A model generated the notes under the pieces. It was not told the origin of the DNA. It ran no database searches and saw nothing but the letters and a program-made list of their open reading frames with translations. This document shows, one piece after another, positions 32,785 through 41,697 of a DNA stretch of 64,000 nucleotides. The first letter of the stretch is position 1, and the number at the start of each line of letters is the position of its first letter. Position numbers and translations under genes: made by a program. This stretch comes from Stenotrophomonas sp. Iso1 (GTDB lineage: Bacteria > Pseudomonadota > Gammaproteobacteria > Xanthomonadales > Xanthomonadaceae), in the NCBI RefSeq assembly GCF_027497995.1, contig NZ_JAODBT010000004.1, forward strand, positions 1-64,000, given 5' to 3'.

Positions 32785-32793
32785 GTGCGACTG
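32785..32793 (+). promoter_or_regulatory. Probable TnsB-binding site in the left end
   Basis: GTGCGACTG, the same 9-mer found three times (allowing one terminal change) in the right end, in the orientation expected for inverted ends. Tn7-type ends carry several TnsB sites; only this one is clear on the left. Confidence 0.6.
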
Positions 32794-32949
32794 AACGCCA
32801 GTGAAGGGTCGCTGGAAATGGCACGACAAACCAATGACATAGACAGACGAATAGCTGGACTGCGTGTTCAGCGGCCAACGAACTATAGGCAGGCCTTCGC
32901 TGTCGGCAGGGATCTGAACTGCACCTTGAGGGGCGCCGCCGGCGGATCT

Positions 32950-33225
32950 TTCGCAGCACGACATCGTATGCAGCATGAGCCGGCGAGGAAATTGCCACAA
33001 CAACGCAGCAATGGAGAGCTTCTTCCAGCTATTGAAACGCGAACGGATTAAGCGGCGGATCTACAGCAATCACGACGAGGCACGCGCCGATGTCTTCCAG
33101 TACACCGGGATGTTTTACAACCCGACACGGCGACACGGTTCCAATAGCGAGCTGTCCCCGATAGAGTTTGAACGGCAGTACGCACTAAACGGCTGAAGAG
33201 TGTCTACAAAAGCCTGGGCGATTCA
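32950..33225 (+). pseudogene. IS3-family transposase (OrfB) C-terminal remnant with right end
   Basis: Reads QHDIVCSMSRRGNCHNNAAM then ESFFQLLKRERIKRRIY, followed by YNPTRRHGSNSELSPIEFE and a stop at 33196. This is the C-terminal part of an IS3-group DDE transposase; the catalytic Glu is in AMESFF. GTGTCTACAAAAGCCTGGGCG then ATTCA after the stop resembles the right end of IS407/IS51-type elements. The N-terminal two-thirds, orfA and the left end are missing, so it is dead. It lies between the transposon left end and the cargo. Confidence 0.85.
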
Positions 33226-33383
33226 GCCTAGGAAATCCTTGGGGACTCCACAACCACAGCGTAATGGGCAGCCAAACGGCAGTGATAAGTTAAGGCATCC
33301 CCGAGCTCCAAACCGGCCAACAAGCGATCTATCTCCAATCCCCGAGGCTTGTGAACGAGCACGTTGTATGCGCCGAAAAATTG

Positions 33384-33408
33384 ATGAATAATTCATTCAT
33401 TAATTCAT
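33384..33408. promoter_or_regulatory. Palindromic ATTCAT motifs upstream of the HTH gene
   Basis: ATGAAT-A-ATTCAT (384-396) is a perfect palindrome, with another ATTCAT at 403-408. The cluster lies within 40 bp of the HTH gene start and could be an autoregulatory operator, as for controller proteins of restriction-modification loci. Function is inferred. Confidence 0.4.
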
Positions 33409-33412
33409 AAAT

Positions 33413-33763
33413 GTGGCCCCGATGGCGCGCGGCAGACCACCAGCAAGAGGGGACGACCAGGCCATGCATGCACTGCGTGACATCCGCCGCTGCGTAGCTG
33501 AAAACAACCTTACGATTGCGGACCTTGCGCATCATTCAAATACCAGCGAAGCATCGGCATGGCGGGCCCTAAATACTGAGCCCCCCAGATGGACCAAATC
33601 ATTCATTAAAATTCAAGAATTCGTTAAAGAGCAAAGTGCGAACTCCCCTTCAATACCCCCGGGATTGGTGGCTGCTGTGAATGAGGCATCTAAAGGGAAG
33701 CGGAATGCAACTGCCCGACTGCTTAGAGCTCTGGCAGACATGTTAGAAGAAGGAGTTATTTGA
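33413..33763 (+). CDS. Small HTH-type protein upstream of the methyltransferase
   Basis: 116 aa. Residues ~17-55 (MHALRDIRRCVAENNLTIAD then LAHHSNTSEASAWRAL) look like a helix-turn-helix in which the second helix would read DNA. The C-terminal half is helical with no known motif. The stop overlaps the methyltransferase ATG (TGA/ATGA), so the two are translated together. It may be a controller or a specificity helper. The start is GTG 33413 or ATG 33422. Not recognised beyond that. Confidence 0.6.
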   Translation: MAPMARGRPPARGDDQAMHALRDIRRCVAENNLTIADLAHHSNTSEASAWRALNTEPPRWTKSFIKIQEFVKEQSANSPSIPPGLVAAVNEASKGKRNATARLLRALADMLEEGVI

Positions 33764-35493
33764 TGACTTTGGAAGTCAACAACAGCGACACCGCCCAATC
33801 TGAGGGGTTTAGCCCGACTACACAGGTCACCGATGCCCGCGCTCTTAAGCGAGCTTTGGGCGCGTATTACACACCCGATCACCTAAGCGCAGTTGTCACC
33901 AGCTGGGCCATTCAGGACCCATCTGATCGGGTCTTGGAACCTGGCTTCGGCGGATGCGGGTTCCTCATGGCGGCCAAAGTTCGCTTGGAAAGCCTAGGCC
34001 AACGAAATGCCCACGAATATATTCATGGCTGCGATATCGACAAAGCTGCCTTCGATCACCTAAGAGAGGTTTTTAACGCAACCCCTTCCGAGGAGCACTT
34101 CCCTCATATCGACTTCCTGCGCACCCAACCAGGCTCAAGTTGGGAGGGGGCTCGATTCTCTGTCGCACTAGGCAACCCACCGTATGTTTCCTATCAGGCA
34201 CTGGGTGAAAAGCGAGCAACGTATCAGGCAGCGCTGGCCACATCCGGCTGGCCCGGACTCTCCGCTCGGGCCAGCCTATGGGCGTATTTCGTTCTTCACG
34301 CCCTCTCCTACTTGGAAGAGGAAGGGCGCGTGGCATGGGTGTTGCCAGGAAGCCTCATGAGAGCGGACTATTCCAAGTATGTGAAGCACATCTACGCATC
34401 TCATTTTTCAAAATCCGCCCTTTTCCATGTACATGAACGCTTATTTGGTTCCGCCGGCGCCGATGAAGAGACAGTGGTTCTGGTAGCAGAGGGCTATAGC
34501 GCGATCCCTTATGACAGAGGCGCCGAGTTCGGAATCACAGAGCGAGCCGTAGAAACCGTAGAGGATCTTGCAGCGGCCTTGGCAAATTGGAGCGCCGAGA
34601 CCGATATTCAACAGAGCTGCCAGCCTCGGGCCGGCAAACTTCTACAAGCGATGAACAAGCTCCCAACCTGCCCTCTCGGTGACTTGCTAACTGCGAGAAT
34701 AGGCTTGGTCACCGGCGACAATGCATTCTTTCTCTTTTCAAAGCAACGCGCACATGATGCAGGCGTCCCGCTCGACTTACTGACACCCGTCTTTGCCAAA
34801 GGGGCAATGGCCCCAGGCCTCAGTTTCGGAAAGCCGGAAATCCATACTGCGCTCAGCGCAGGTCGCCCGTGCCTCTTACTCTCGTGGGACGGAACCGGCC
34901 GGCCGAACACCGCTATCGAACGGTACTTACAGTCTTATCCCAGCGAAAAAATTGCCAAGGTAAGCACTTTCAAAAAGAGGCGAGTGTGGCACGACCCCAT
35001 ACAAGCTGAAGTGCCAGACGCCTTCTGGCCAGTCATGCGCGATCTCGGCCCCAAGCTCGTCTTGAACCCTCAGAAACTGCACTGCACGAATACCATTCAC
35101 CGAGTCTTCTTCAAGCAGGGACTAGCTGCTATTCAGAGAAAGCAGATAGCTATCTGCCTACAAACCTCTTACGCACAACTTTACGCTGAGATCTGCGGCA
35201 GATCATATGGCTCTGGTGTGCTCAAACATGAACCAAGAGACGTTGAGCAAATCCGTATCCCCTGGCCCAATAGCCCAGATGCCAGCCACACCAGAGATAC
35301 TTTTACCTTGCTCGACATGGCGCTACGCTCTGGCAAGAATCAAGAGGCGATGGATATCGCGGATAACTACGTGGGCATCTATGCAAAATTAGCTTATGGA
35401 CAGGCCCAACGCACCGCAATCAGAGAAGAACTGATGGCGGCCCGCAGGGCCCGGATGCCAATCGGCAACAGAAATTACCAGCTAATTACGTAG
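33760..35493 (+). CDS. N6-adenine DNA methyltransferase, gamma class (Eco57I/TaqI-like)
   Basis: 577 aa. Motif X is LGAYYTP (~residue 33), motif I the variant LEPGFGGCGF (residues 59-68), motif II CDID and motif IV NPPY at 139-142. Motif order X-I-IV at the N-terminus is the gamma class. From ~residue 290 a target-recognition region follows (CPLGDLLTARIGLVTGDNAF). No nuclease domain is present, unlike Eco57I itself. It ends 2 bp from the 3' end of the facing 224-aa gene. It could mark self DNA for the adjacent system or be an epigenetic regulator. Confidence 0.85.
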   Translation: MMTLEVNNSDTAQSEGFSPTTQVTDARALKRALGAYYTPDHLSAVVTSWAIQDPSDRVLEPGFGGCGFLMAAKVRLESLGQRNAHEYIHGCDIDKAAFDHLREVFNATPSEEHFPHIDFLRTQPGSSWEGARFSVALGNPPYVSYQALGEKRATYQAALATSGWPGLSARASLWAYFVLHALSYLEEEGRVAWVLPGSLMRADYSKYVKHIYASHFSKSALFHVHERLFGSAGADEETVVLVAEGYSAIPYDRGAEFGITERAVETVEDLAAALANWSAETDIQQSCQPRAGKLLQAMNKLPTCPLGDLLTARIGLVTGDNAFFLFSKQRAHDAGVPLDLLTPVFAKGAMAPGLSFGKPEIHTALSAGRPCLLLSWDGTGRPNTAIERYLQSYPSEKIAKVSTFKKRRVWHDPIQAEVPDAFWPVMRDLGPKLVLNPQKLHCTNTIHRVFFKQGLAAIQRKQIAICLQTSYAQLYAEICGRSYGSGVLKHEPRDVEQIRIPWPNSPDASHTRDTFTLLDMALRSGKNQEAMDIADNYVGIYAKLAYGQAQRTAIREELMAARRARMPIGNRNYQLIT

Positions 35494-35495
35494 CT

Positions 35496-36170
35496 TTATG
35501 CATTCGCCCAAAGACCGCTAAGAACTGTATCCGATCTAATGTTAAGAAATTTCTGAATCTTTTCGAGGTATACGGACAAACACATCCTTTCAGACTGAGA
35601 AACGTACTCACACCAAGTGGGATCCCGCCGAATTTTCTCCGTCCATTCGTCGGTGTAGAAATTGGCAGCTACGGCTTCCAGCAAAAGGATCAGGTCCATG
35701 GGGGCATGTGCCCATCGCGGCTCCTTGAGCCAGAAGTCATTCGCCTGATTGGGTACATGCCCACCAAATTGAAGATGGTAAAGCGGTCCGTCTTGGTATT
35801 GCCCCTTGCCCTTCAAGTTTGCTTTGTCAAAGTGCCATCTCGCATGATACTTATTTTCCACGCAAGCTAACTGAAGGGCTATATCGAGATGCTGAAATCC
35901 TTCATCTAGCTTCGAATCAATAACGATCCTGTCAACAGACACAACCGGGCGGAAAATGATCCCGCCATCTGTGATTAAGGTTCTAAAGGCGAAGGGATAT
36001 TCCCTGTCAACAGTTATTGCCCAGCCATCCCCAAGCTTCTCCTGCCTCAGCAGATCTGATGCCAGGGCCTGAGCCGCAGACATAGACTCAACCTCGAGGA
36101 TTTCCGCTCTCACGAGCTTCTCTGTATTGATTCGAATGGCCTCAGCCATCTGCTTAGCAGTTGGAATCAT
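35496..36170 (-). CDS. Orphan 224-aa protein, third gene of the GHKL/receiver operon
   Basis: 224 aa, soluble, no signal peptide. I recognise no domain. The conserved-looking core is DGPLYHLQFGGHVPNQAND followed by EPRWAHAPMDLILLLEAVAA, with several His, Trp and Asp that could form an active site or fold core. Its ATG overlaps the stop of the receiver gene (ATGA), so it is coupled to the two signalling proteins and is a candidate effector. It converges on the methyltransferase with a 2-bp gap. Confidence 0.7.
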   Translation of the reverse strand: MIPTAKQMAEAIRINTEKLVRAEILEVESMSAAQALASDLLRQEKLGDGWAITVDREYPFAFRTLITDGGIIFRPVVSVDRIVIDSKLDEGFQHLDIALQLACVENKYHARWHFDKANLKGKGQYQDGPLYHLQFGGHVPNQANDFWLKEPRWAHAPMDLILLLEAVAANFYTDEWTEKIRRDPTWCEYVSQSERMCLSVYLEKIQKFLNIRSDTVLSGLWANA

Positions 36171-37312
36171 GCGACCTCCGGTCGCAGCTCACCAGAGCGC
36201 AAACGCCTAGCAATCACTTCGTCGCCTCCATCGACCTGAAGAGGATAGTCATCATCATGCGAACTTCTGTCCTCTTGAATCCTGTCTTTCTGTACGCACC
36301 TGTAGCAGATCCGCAGACGCCTCACGAAGCTAGGAAGGCGACTATCGAAACAAGCTAGCGAGTGGCCCAAAGAGGTTGGCTGTTTGCAGCAAGCGCATGC
36401 AAATGAAGGCTTGTAGGAACTCCCGCTCGTCCAGGGGTCCTTAGCAGGTGAAATATCTACTCCAAGATACTTTTTCAGCTCCTCACACCGCTCTAAAGCA
36501 GTAAGTTTGTTCGGCGCAAGCGAAAACTGCTCGCGAAATAGCGCGTCGACCAACTCTGACCACCACAAGTTGCGGCACTCCGAAAAAACGCCACTGTACT
36601 TACTAGCGGCTAACCAAGCGTAGATCGCTGCCTGCGCTTGCTCATCGGGCGTAGCGAGACCCAACACTGCATACAAGTTATCCCGATCAATAAGCAAGCC
36701 TTGGCGCCTCACCACGAAATTGATGAGATAGCGAGCAACGATGTGAGGGTATTCGGCTTCTTCCAAAGCGACCTTAAGCTCCTGCCAATCAATCAGGTAT
36801 TCAAACCCCGCATCCAAACCAAAGAGCGATACGCCGCCATACTTTCCGTCGGCTGCCTGCAGTGACTGATAGCCTTTAGCAAGCCCCGCTAGGACTCTAG
36901 ATGAATCGTCTTGCTTAGCAACCTTCGGCTTGATCAACTTCCAATCAAACAGATCATGCGCGGTCTTCTCCGGCCTGAAAAGTTTTCTGATCTTCTCCTC
37001 GGAGGAAATCAGCACAATCGGAAAATCAATAACATTTGGGCGATCCAATCTATCTCTCAGCTGCTGCGCCAATGGCGCCGCCCTATATCCAACAGCGGGA
37101 GATTCCGCATCGATTGCGTACTCATCCAGTCGGTAATCAAGAATGACAAAGCTCGGCCTGGCATCAATAATTTTATCTGCCAGTGAAAGCATGTTCTCCT
37201 CTGGTGGCACCACTACTATATCCAAGCCCTCAACGGAGAGCTTTTTGACCAAAGCCTGCACGTCCGCGGGCTGATCATCAACATAGATTCCTTTCACTTT
37301 CTCGTCTCCCAT
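36167..37312 (-). CDS. Receiver-domain protein with a novel Cys-rich C-terminal region
   Basis: 381 aa. Residues ~1-130 look like a response-regulator receiver: acidic pair in IYVDDQPADVQAL, phosphoacceptor Asp59 in FVILDYRLDEY and a Ser in FPIVLISSEEK at the switch position. No HTH or GGDEF output follows. Instead there are ~250 residues of unknown fold, with a Cys cluster (ACACCKQP and RICYRCVQKD) likely to bind zinc. It abuts the GHKL gene with no gap, so the two are a cognate kinase/receiver pair by position. Confidence 0.75.
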   Translation of the reverse strand: MGDEKVKGIYVDDQPADVQALVKKLSVEGLDIVVVPPEENMLSLADKIIDARPSFVILDYRLDEYAIDAESPAVGYRAAPLAQQLRDRLDRPNVIDFPIVLISSEEKIRKLFRPEKTAHDLFDWKLIKPKVAKQDDSSRVLAGLAKGYQSLQAADGKYGGVSLFGLDAGFEYLIDWQELKVALEEAEYPHIVARYLINFVVRRQGLLIDRDNLYAVLGLATPDEQAQAAIYAWLAASKYSGVFSECRNLWWSELVDALFREQFSLAPNKLTALERCEELKKYLGVDISPAKDPWTSGSSYKPSFACACCKQPTSLGHSLACFDSRLPSFVRRLRICYRCVQKDRIQEDRSSHDDDYPLQVDGGDEVIARRLRSGELRPEVA

Positions 37313-39580
37313 TCAAAGCGTATGTTTAGCGGGGTCAAACCTAGGGAGGCGGAACTCAAATGCCGTCGAGAATCCCTCATCAGGTTTGGCAAGCTGCACA
37401 CTGCCGCCATATGAGCTGGCGATGTCACTGACAATTCGCAGTCCCAATCCCGTTCCAGATTCTTCGTCGTCTTCCTGCCCGCCAGAGGTGGTGAAGAAGG
37501 CGTCAAAGATTCGATCTCGATAAGCCTCTTTTACACCATCCCCATTATCTTGAAAGCGCAGAACGATGAATTTCCTTTCTCCTGTTGCACTCAAACTTAT
37601 CTGCGGCTGCGCAGGCCGCGCACGTTTTATCGCCTTAATCGAATTGGAGAAGAAGTTAAAAAGAATCGAATCAAATTCACTGCGATGCATTGGGCAGGTT
37701 CGAAGGAACTCATCCGCAATACAAACCACAATTTCGATTCCTCGCGCAGCGGCGTAACTCTTGAACTGATGTTCAAAGGTCTCGCAAACCGTGCTGACCA
37801 CTAACGTACGCAGCTTCCGTGACTCACTTTGCTTAGTCAGACTTCCTAAATATCCACCAAGTTCGGAGATCCGACCACTCCCTGCTGCTACGTGGCTTGC
37901 TTCTAATCGGGCTTTCGCTGGGAAGGTGCCGCCGACCTCATCAATGATGGCAAGCAAGTTATCGACTGCAGCCTCCAAGCTAGCAGTCGAGGCGGATACC
38001 TCATGGGAAAAGACGGCAATTGAAAGCCCTAGCGAGGCAAGAACGCGTAGCATCGCCTCGTACTTCAGCGACTCCTCGCGCTCCTCTTGAAACTTAGCCT
38101 CAAAGTCACTGGCAACTGAGAGGATCTCTTCGATTGCAGCATCGGAGTCGGCGACACTCTTGGCCTCTCTAATACGCTCGACAATTTGCGACACCCGGGT
38201 ATGCAACGAAGAGGACGGTTTGGCAGAATGATTTTTTTGCCCTGCAAATACTTTCCTTTCCCGAACGGATCCTACTCGCTTTGCAGCCCACCATAGGCAG
38301 TCGTGAACAAACTTGACCAGCATTTGGTAGTGGGGTCCTTCCAAGAGGCCTTCACGACTTGCGGTTTCATCCAAACCCGGATTCTTCTCAGCAGAAACAT
38401 GGACCTGTCCCACGAAGTTTGGATTGTTTGCTGGGACCAGAATCGCGCGGCGCGCGGTCTCACTAGCCAGATTGAGCCAATCGTTACCTTGCTCGCCATA
38501 CGGCGATACGCGGAATCCATTTCTATACAACTTTATCCCACCAAGTTCTCTTGCGAGATTGGTCGCTTGTCTAACGTTCGCGCCAGGCATCGATTTGCTG
38601 TCGAAGATCAGATAGTGAGCTTCCACCCTGACCGGACCAAGACCCGCCAGCTCTGGAATTACATAGCTTTCAGTTTCATGATGGTTGAGCTTTGAAGAGT
38701 CAAGCGTATAGGTGACCGTACCATCTGACGCCAAATCGCCTTGGATATGCGCGATAGCTAGTTTGGAGAACTCCGCCTCCAAAGAAAGATTGATTTTTGC
38801 ACCACGGGCGTCCTGGGAATCAATAAAGGCTTGGAACCCTGGATCAACCTGCTGACCTGATTCTCTCCTACCGTCGTCACCAAGAACTGGAGACTGCAGT
38901 TGGAACAGCATCTTCCAAGCCATCCTTATTGAGTCAGCATTCCAACGATCTCTCAAACCTACGATTTTCAGCGTGGTTCCGTGGTCTTCTGGTTTTTTTG
39001 AGAACTCACTTACCTCATGTGTAACGAAAGAAAGCTCCAGCCCTCGGGTGAAGGTCTCATCCCAGTCAAATACAATTGAGTAGCCAACGGGTGATCCGCT
39101 GCGCCTGGTATTTAGCTCCAATCGTCGCCCAAGACGCTCAACAGCAAATCGACCGATGCCCTTTCGCCCAGCGCGTAGTCGGCGAAACCAGGTGGATCGC
39201 GCCTCATCTACTTTGGAATCCGTAGATAGCCTCATCCAACCGTTTCGGATTTCTTCCATGCCCATCCCCGCCCCGTCGTCGGCTATGGTGATAGACCCTT
39301 CGGATGAGCCTCTTGGGGGATCGATGTCGATTAGGACAACAGATGCATCTGCGTCATAAGAGTTCTTGACCAATTCAGCCAACGCCGTCTCTTGTTTGGC
39401 CACGAGCTCACGCCCAAGACGCTGAATGTGTGTGGCATCTACGGTGAAGCGTACCCTTGAATCATCCTGATCCAAGAGTTCATGGCTGAGTTGTGCGATA
39501 AGCAATCTGTCCGGCTCGTCCTTCCGAAGCTCGACGGAAATCTGCCTCGCAATCTCTGCTGCTGCTTCAGTGGCATCCAT
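37313..39580 (-). CDS. Protein with two GHKL ATPase domains (Hsp90/MutL-like plus histidine-kinase-like)
   Basis: 755 aa from ATG 39580 (AGGACA ~9 bp upstream); a TTG at 39616 would add 12 residues. The N-terminal ATPase (~residues 35-200) has ALAELVKNSYDADAS (N-box), IADDGAGMGMEEI (G1) and RKGIGRFAVERLG (G2), like MutL/Hsp90/MORC. The C-terminal part has an H-box-like FSHEVSAS (His ~526), an N-box FNFFSNSIKAI, QDNGDGVKEAY and GTGLGLRIVSDI. Thus it joins a conformational clamp ATPase with a kinase core. No membrane spans are seen, so it is cytoplasmic. It is the first gene of a three-gene operon. Confidence 0.85.
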   Translation of the reverse strand: MDATEAAAEIARQISVELRKDEPDRLLIAQLSHELLDQDDSRVRFTVDATHIQRLGRELVAKQETALAELVKNSYDADASVVLIDIDPPRGSSEGSITIADDGAGMGMEEIRNGWMRLSTDSKVDEARSTWFRRLRAGRKGIGRFAVERLGRRLELNTRRSGSPVGYSIVFDWDETFTRGLELSFVTHEVSEFSKKPEDHGTTLKIVGLRDRWNADSIRMAWKMLFQLQSPVLGDDGRRESGQQVDPGFQAFIDSQDARGAKINLSLEAEFSKLAIAHIQGDLASDGTVTYTLDSSKLNHHETESYVIPELAGLGPVRVEAHYLIFDSKSMPGANVRQATNLARELGGIKLYRNGFRVSPYGEQGNDWLNLASETARRAILVPANNPNFVGQVHVSAEKNPGLDETASREGLLEGPHYQMLVKFVHDCLWWAAKRVGSVRERKVFAGQKNHSAKPSSSLHTRVSQIVERIREAKSVADSDAAIEEILSVASDFEAKFQEEREESLKYEAMLRVLASLGLSIAVFSHEVSASTASLEAAVDNLLAIIDEVGGTFPAKARLEASHVAAGSGRISELGGYLGSLTKQSESRKLRTLVVSTVCETFEHQFKSYAAARGIEIVVCIADEFLRTCPMHRSEFDSILFNFFSNSIKAIKRARPAQPQISLSATGERKFIVLRFQDNGDGVKEAYRDRIFDAFFTTSGGQEDDEESGTGLGLRIVSDIASSYGGSVQLAKPDEGFSTAFEFRLPRFDPAKHTL

Positions 39581-39960
39581 TACTCTTGTCCTGATAGTTG
39601 CTTTTTCCGAAGCCAAGATTTGGAATTGTCAGCGTGCCGGTTGGGCAAGCCAAACAATCCTTACTCCTGACTACGCCTAGTAGGCACTCTTCCACACGCT
39701 CAAGGGAAATTACCACGACTGCGTACGTCTATCCATGCCGCCTGACGCTGGAGGTCACCGCAGGCCATTGAATTTGGACAAATTTGATCGACCATGTGAT
39801 TGGTTGCACCCGCTAGTGCTTCTCAAATTTGTCCGATAGTCCCTAGCGGCCGTGTAGCAAACCCGAACCATGCATTCGCACATAAAGTTTCTTCTAGACA
39901 CGCCGATACCTATGTACGGCTCACTCACCCTGATTTAATAGCGAATCCAAGGAAGATGCT
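39581..39960. promoter_or_regulatory. Divergent promoter region with 12-bp inverted repeat (39776-39787 / 39823-39834)
   Basis: 380 bp without a gene, between the GHKL operon (minus) and the TnsE-like gene (plus). GGACAAATTTGA and TCAAATTTGTCC are perfect inverted copies separated by 35 bp. This looks like a paired operator or a long hairpin shared by both transcripts. No other feature seen. Confidence 0.5.
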
Positions 39961-41679
39961 TTGGCTAAAGCTCTTGCGCGTACATCGGCAACTTCATCGA
40001 TAAAGGCACCAAAGCTTATGGAGTTGGCCGCGATCGGGCCTGGTGAGTATCGGCTCAGCTGGCACGGCGCCATCAGTTCGGGAAGGCTCGAATTCCCTCT
40101 CAACTTTCAGATCGAAGTGCAGTTCGCCAATACTGCCGACCCTAAGAATGTTCATAACCTGACGCTTCCGCTTGGCGTATTTCCTCATCTTGCTGTTGGG
40201 ACGTTGTGGACGGACGGCATCTACTCCGGGCATCAAAGTCACGAGGTGGCCCCTTTCGAGGTAACCGTTCAAAGTGGTAAAAAACTCCGCTGGATCCCGT
40301 ATCGCCTATCTGACCTTGTTCCTGACTACCTAAGCTCCGAACATGGATTAGCTGGCTCTGCCTACTGCTTCTTGGTTCGAACCACAGAAGGCGACGAGTT
40401 GGTTGTACCAGTCGCGGAGATCCTGCGAGCCTGGTATTTTTTTGATAGTAATGTGATTCCTGCTGTAATGGCGGGCGCAATCACAAACCCGCATGTACTG
40501 TCTCACAGGCATCTACCTTGGATCTTTCAGGCAAGCTGCTTGCTCCCCGGCGGCGGAGCAAGGATCGTCCACAAGAACAGACTGACCGCATCTTCCGCAA
40601 AATGTCTTGCGCGACTTCTATTTGACGATGTAGCGCGAACCCGGACAAAGGAGATCAGTCACGCGATTCGCGGACAGCTTGGCACCACTTCCCTAGCGAT
40701 TCCACTTCCAGCAGTCATGCCCCCGTTTTATGGCCCGGCCAAATGGATGGTTCGTTGCCAGCAGGTTAGTAGTTTGGGAAGCGCGCATCCTCGATTTCTG
40801 GTGCACCAGCTTCTGGCGTCAGACGACAACGTGCCGTATGAACCTTTGCAGCGCTGCACTGAGACCGATCTTCGCACCGGTGAAACCATTTCTGAAGAGC
40901 TTAAAACGATCTATCAGAAAGTCACGGAGAACATCTTCAACGATGACAGCATTGAGCTGTATGGCGGAGGCATTGACGAGACACTTAACAGCGTGCAGGT
41001 AAGTGGCCTAGCGTTTGGTAACAGCGCGCTGAAGGTCCGGACGGTCATCCCTCCGAAAGACATTCAAACGCACAAGGGAGCCTGGATAGATGACGGCAAC
41101 GTCCGTGTCGATCAGGCCGGTGTTGATCCAACAGCTCCAGATCAAGCAGGTGTCCCGCCCGCATCCCAGACCAATACCGCGGACGATGAAGTCATAGCGC
41201 CCGAGAAGATCGTTCATGAGATCGAGATCGGCCCTTTGTTTGCCGAGGTGCTCGCACAGGTCTGCGCGCATCCGGAGCTACGCGGACAAGGCTGGCAAGA
41301 TGATTTTCCCTTTGGTCAGTGCACGATCAACATCAATCATTTCAAATCCGATACCCCAAGAGGGTTCATCATCGGACGCTTGACCAATGGCATCCGAAGT
41401 ATCTACTTGCTCGACGCGGAGACGTTCAGAAGCGAAGCCTTTCGTCTCGTGGCCTTTGAAATGAAGAACGGCGCGACACTATCTGAGTACCGACTCCGAA
41501 CATGGCTTGGGGGCTTCCCAAGCTCGCCTGGTTGTCGCTGGTCGAATAGCGAGAGTGACAGTATGGGAATCGCTTTTGAACGGATGAATCACCAAGGCCC
41601 CAGCGACACTCCCGAACGTACGCGGGAACTATTCAAGTTCCGTCTAGTCAATCGCTTGCTTGACATGATCATGGCATAG
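39961..41679 (+). CDS. TnsE-like transposition protein (tentative)
   Basis: 572 aa starting at TTG 39961 with AAGGAAG upstream. No enzyme motif is visible. Length, position beside tniQ and a C-terminal pattern of short beta-like segments (CTININHFKSDTPRGFIIGR then LTNGIRSIYLLDAETFRSEA) ending in a basic helix resemble TnsE of Tn7 (538 aa), as I recall its sequence. A central Glu/Asp/Thr-rich linker (~residues 370-420) is also TnsE-like. TnsE directs Tn7 to replicating mobile plasmids. It is convergent to the tns operon rather than its last gene. The alternative is an unrelated cargo protein. Confidence 0.5.
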   Translation: MAKALARTSATSSIKAPKLMELAAIGPGEYRLSWHGAISSGRLEFPLNFQIEVQFANTADPKNVHNLTLPLGVFPHLAVGTLWTDGIYSGHQSHEVAPFEVTVQSGKKLRWIPYRLSDLVPDYLSSEHGLAGSAYCFLVRTTEGDELVVPVAEILRAWYFFDSNVIPAVMAGAITNPHVLSHRHLPWIFQASCLLPGGGARIVHKNRLTASSAKCLARLLFDDVARTRTKEISHAIRGQLGTTSLAIPLPAVMPPFYGPAKWMVRCQQVSSLGSAHPRFLVHQLLASDDNVPYEPLQRCTETDLRTGETISEELKTIYQKVTENIFNDDSIELYGGGIDETLNSVQVSGLAFGNSALKVRTVIPPKDIQTHKGAWIDDGNVRVDQAGVDPTAPDQAGVPPASQTNTADDEVIAPEKIVHEIEIGPLFAEVLAQVCAHPELRGQGWQDDFPFGQCTININHFKSDTPRGFIIGRLTNGIRSIYLLDAETFRSEAFRLVAFEMKNGATLSEYRLRTWLGGFPSSPGCRWSNSESDSMGIAFERMNHQGPSDTPERTRELFKFRLVNRLLDMIMA

Positions 41680-41697
41680 AGAAAAATTAGTCCCCTT

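Noticed and set aside
31912..33051. A 379-aa protein from the comM start
   Set aside because: The last ~101 codons lie inside the transposon left end. It is an accidental chimera, not a gene.
33760..35493. Fused restriction-modification enzyme (type IIG) or BREX PglX
   Set aside because: At 577 aa it has only the methyltransferase and recognition parts. There is no N-terminal nuclease motif, and no BREX genes (pglZ, brxC) are nearby.
37313..39580. Ordinary membrane two-component sensor kinase
   Set aside because: No membrane span is seen, and there is an extra MutL/Hsp90-like ATPase at the N-terminus. A plain sensor kinase does not explain it.
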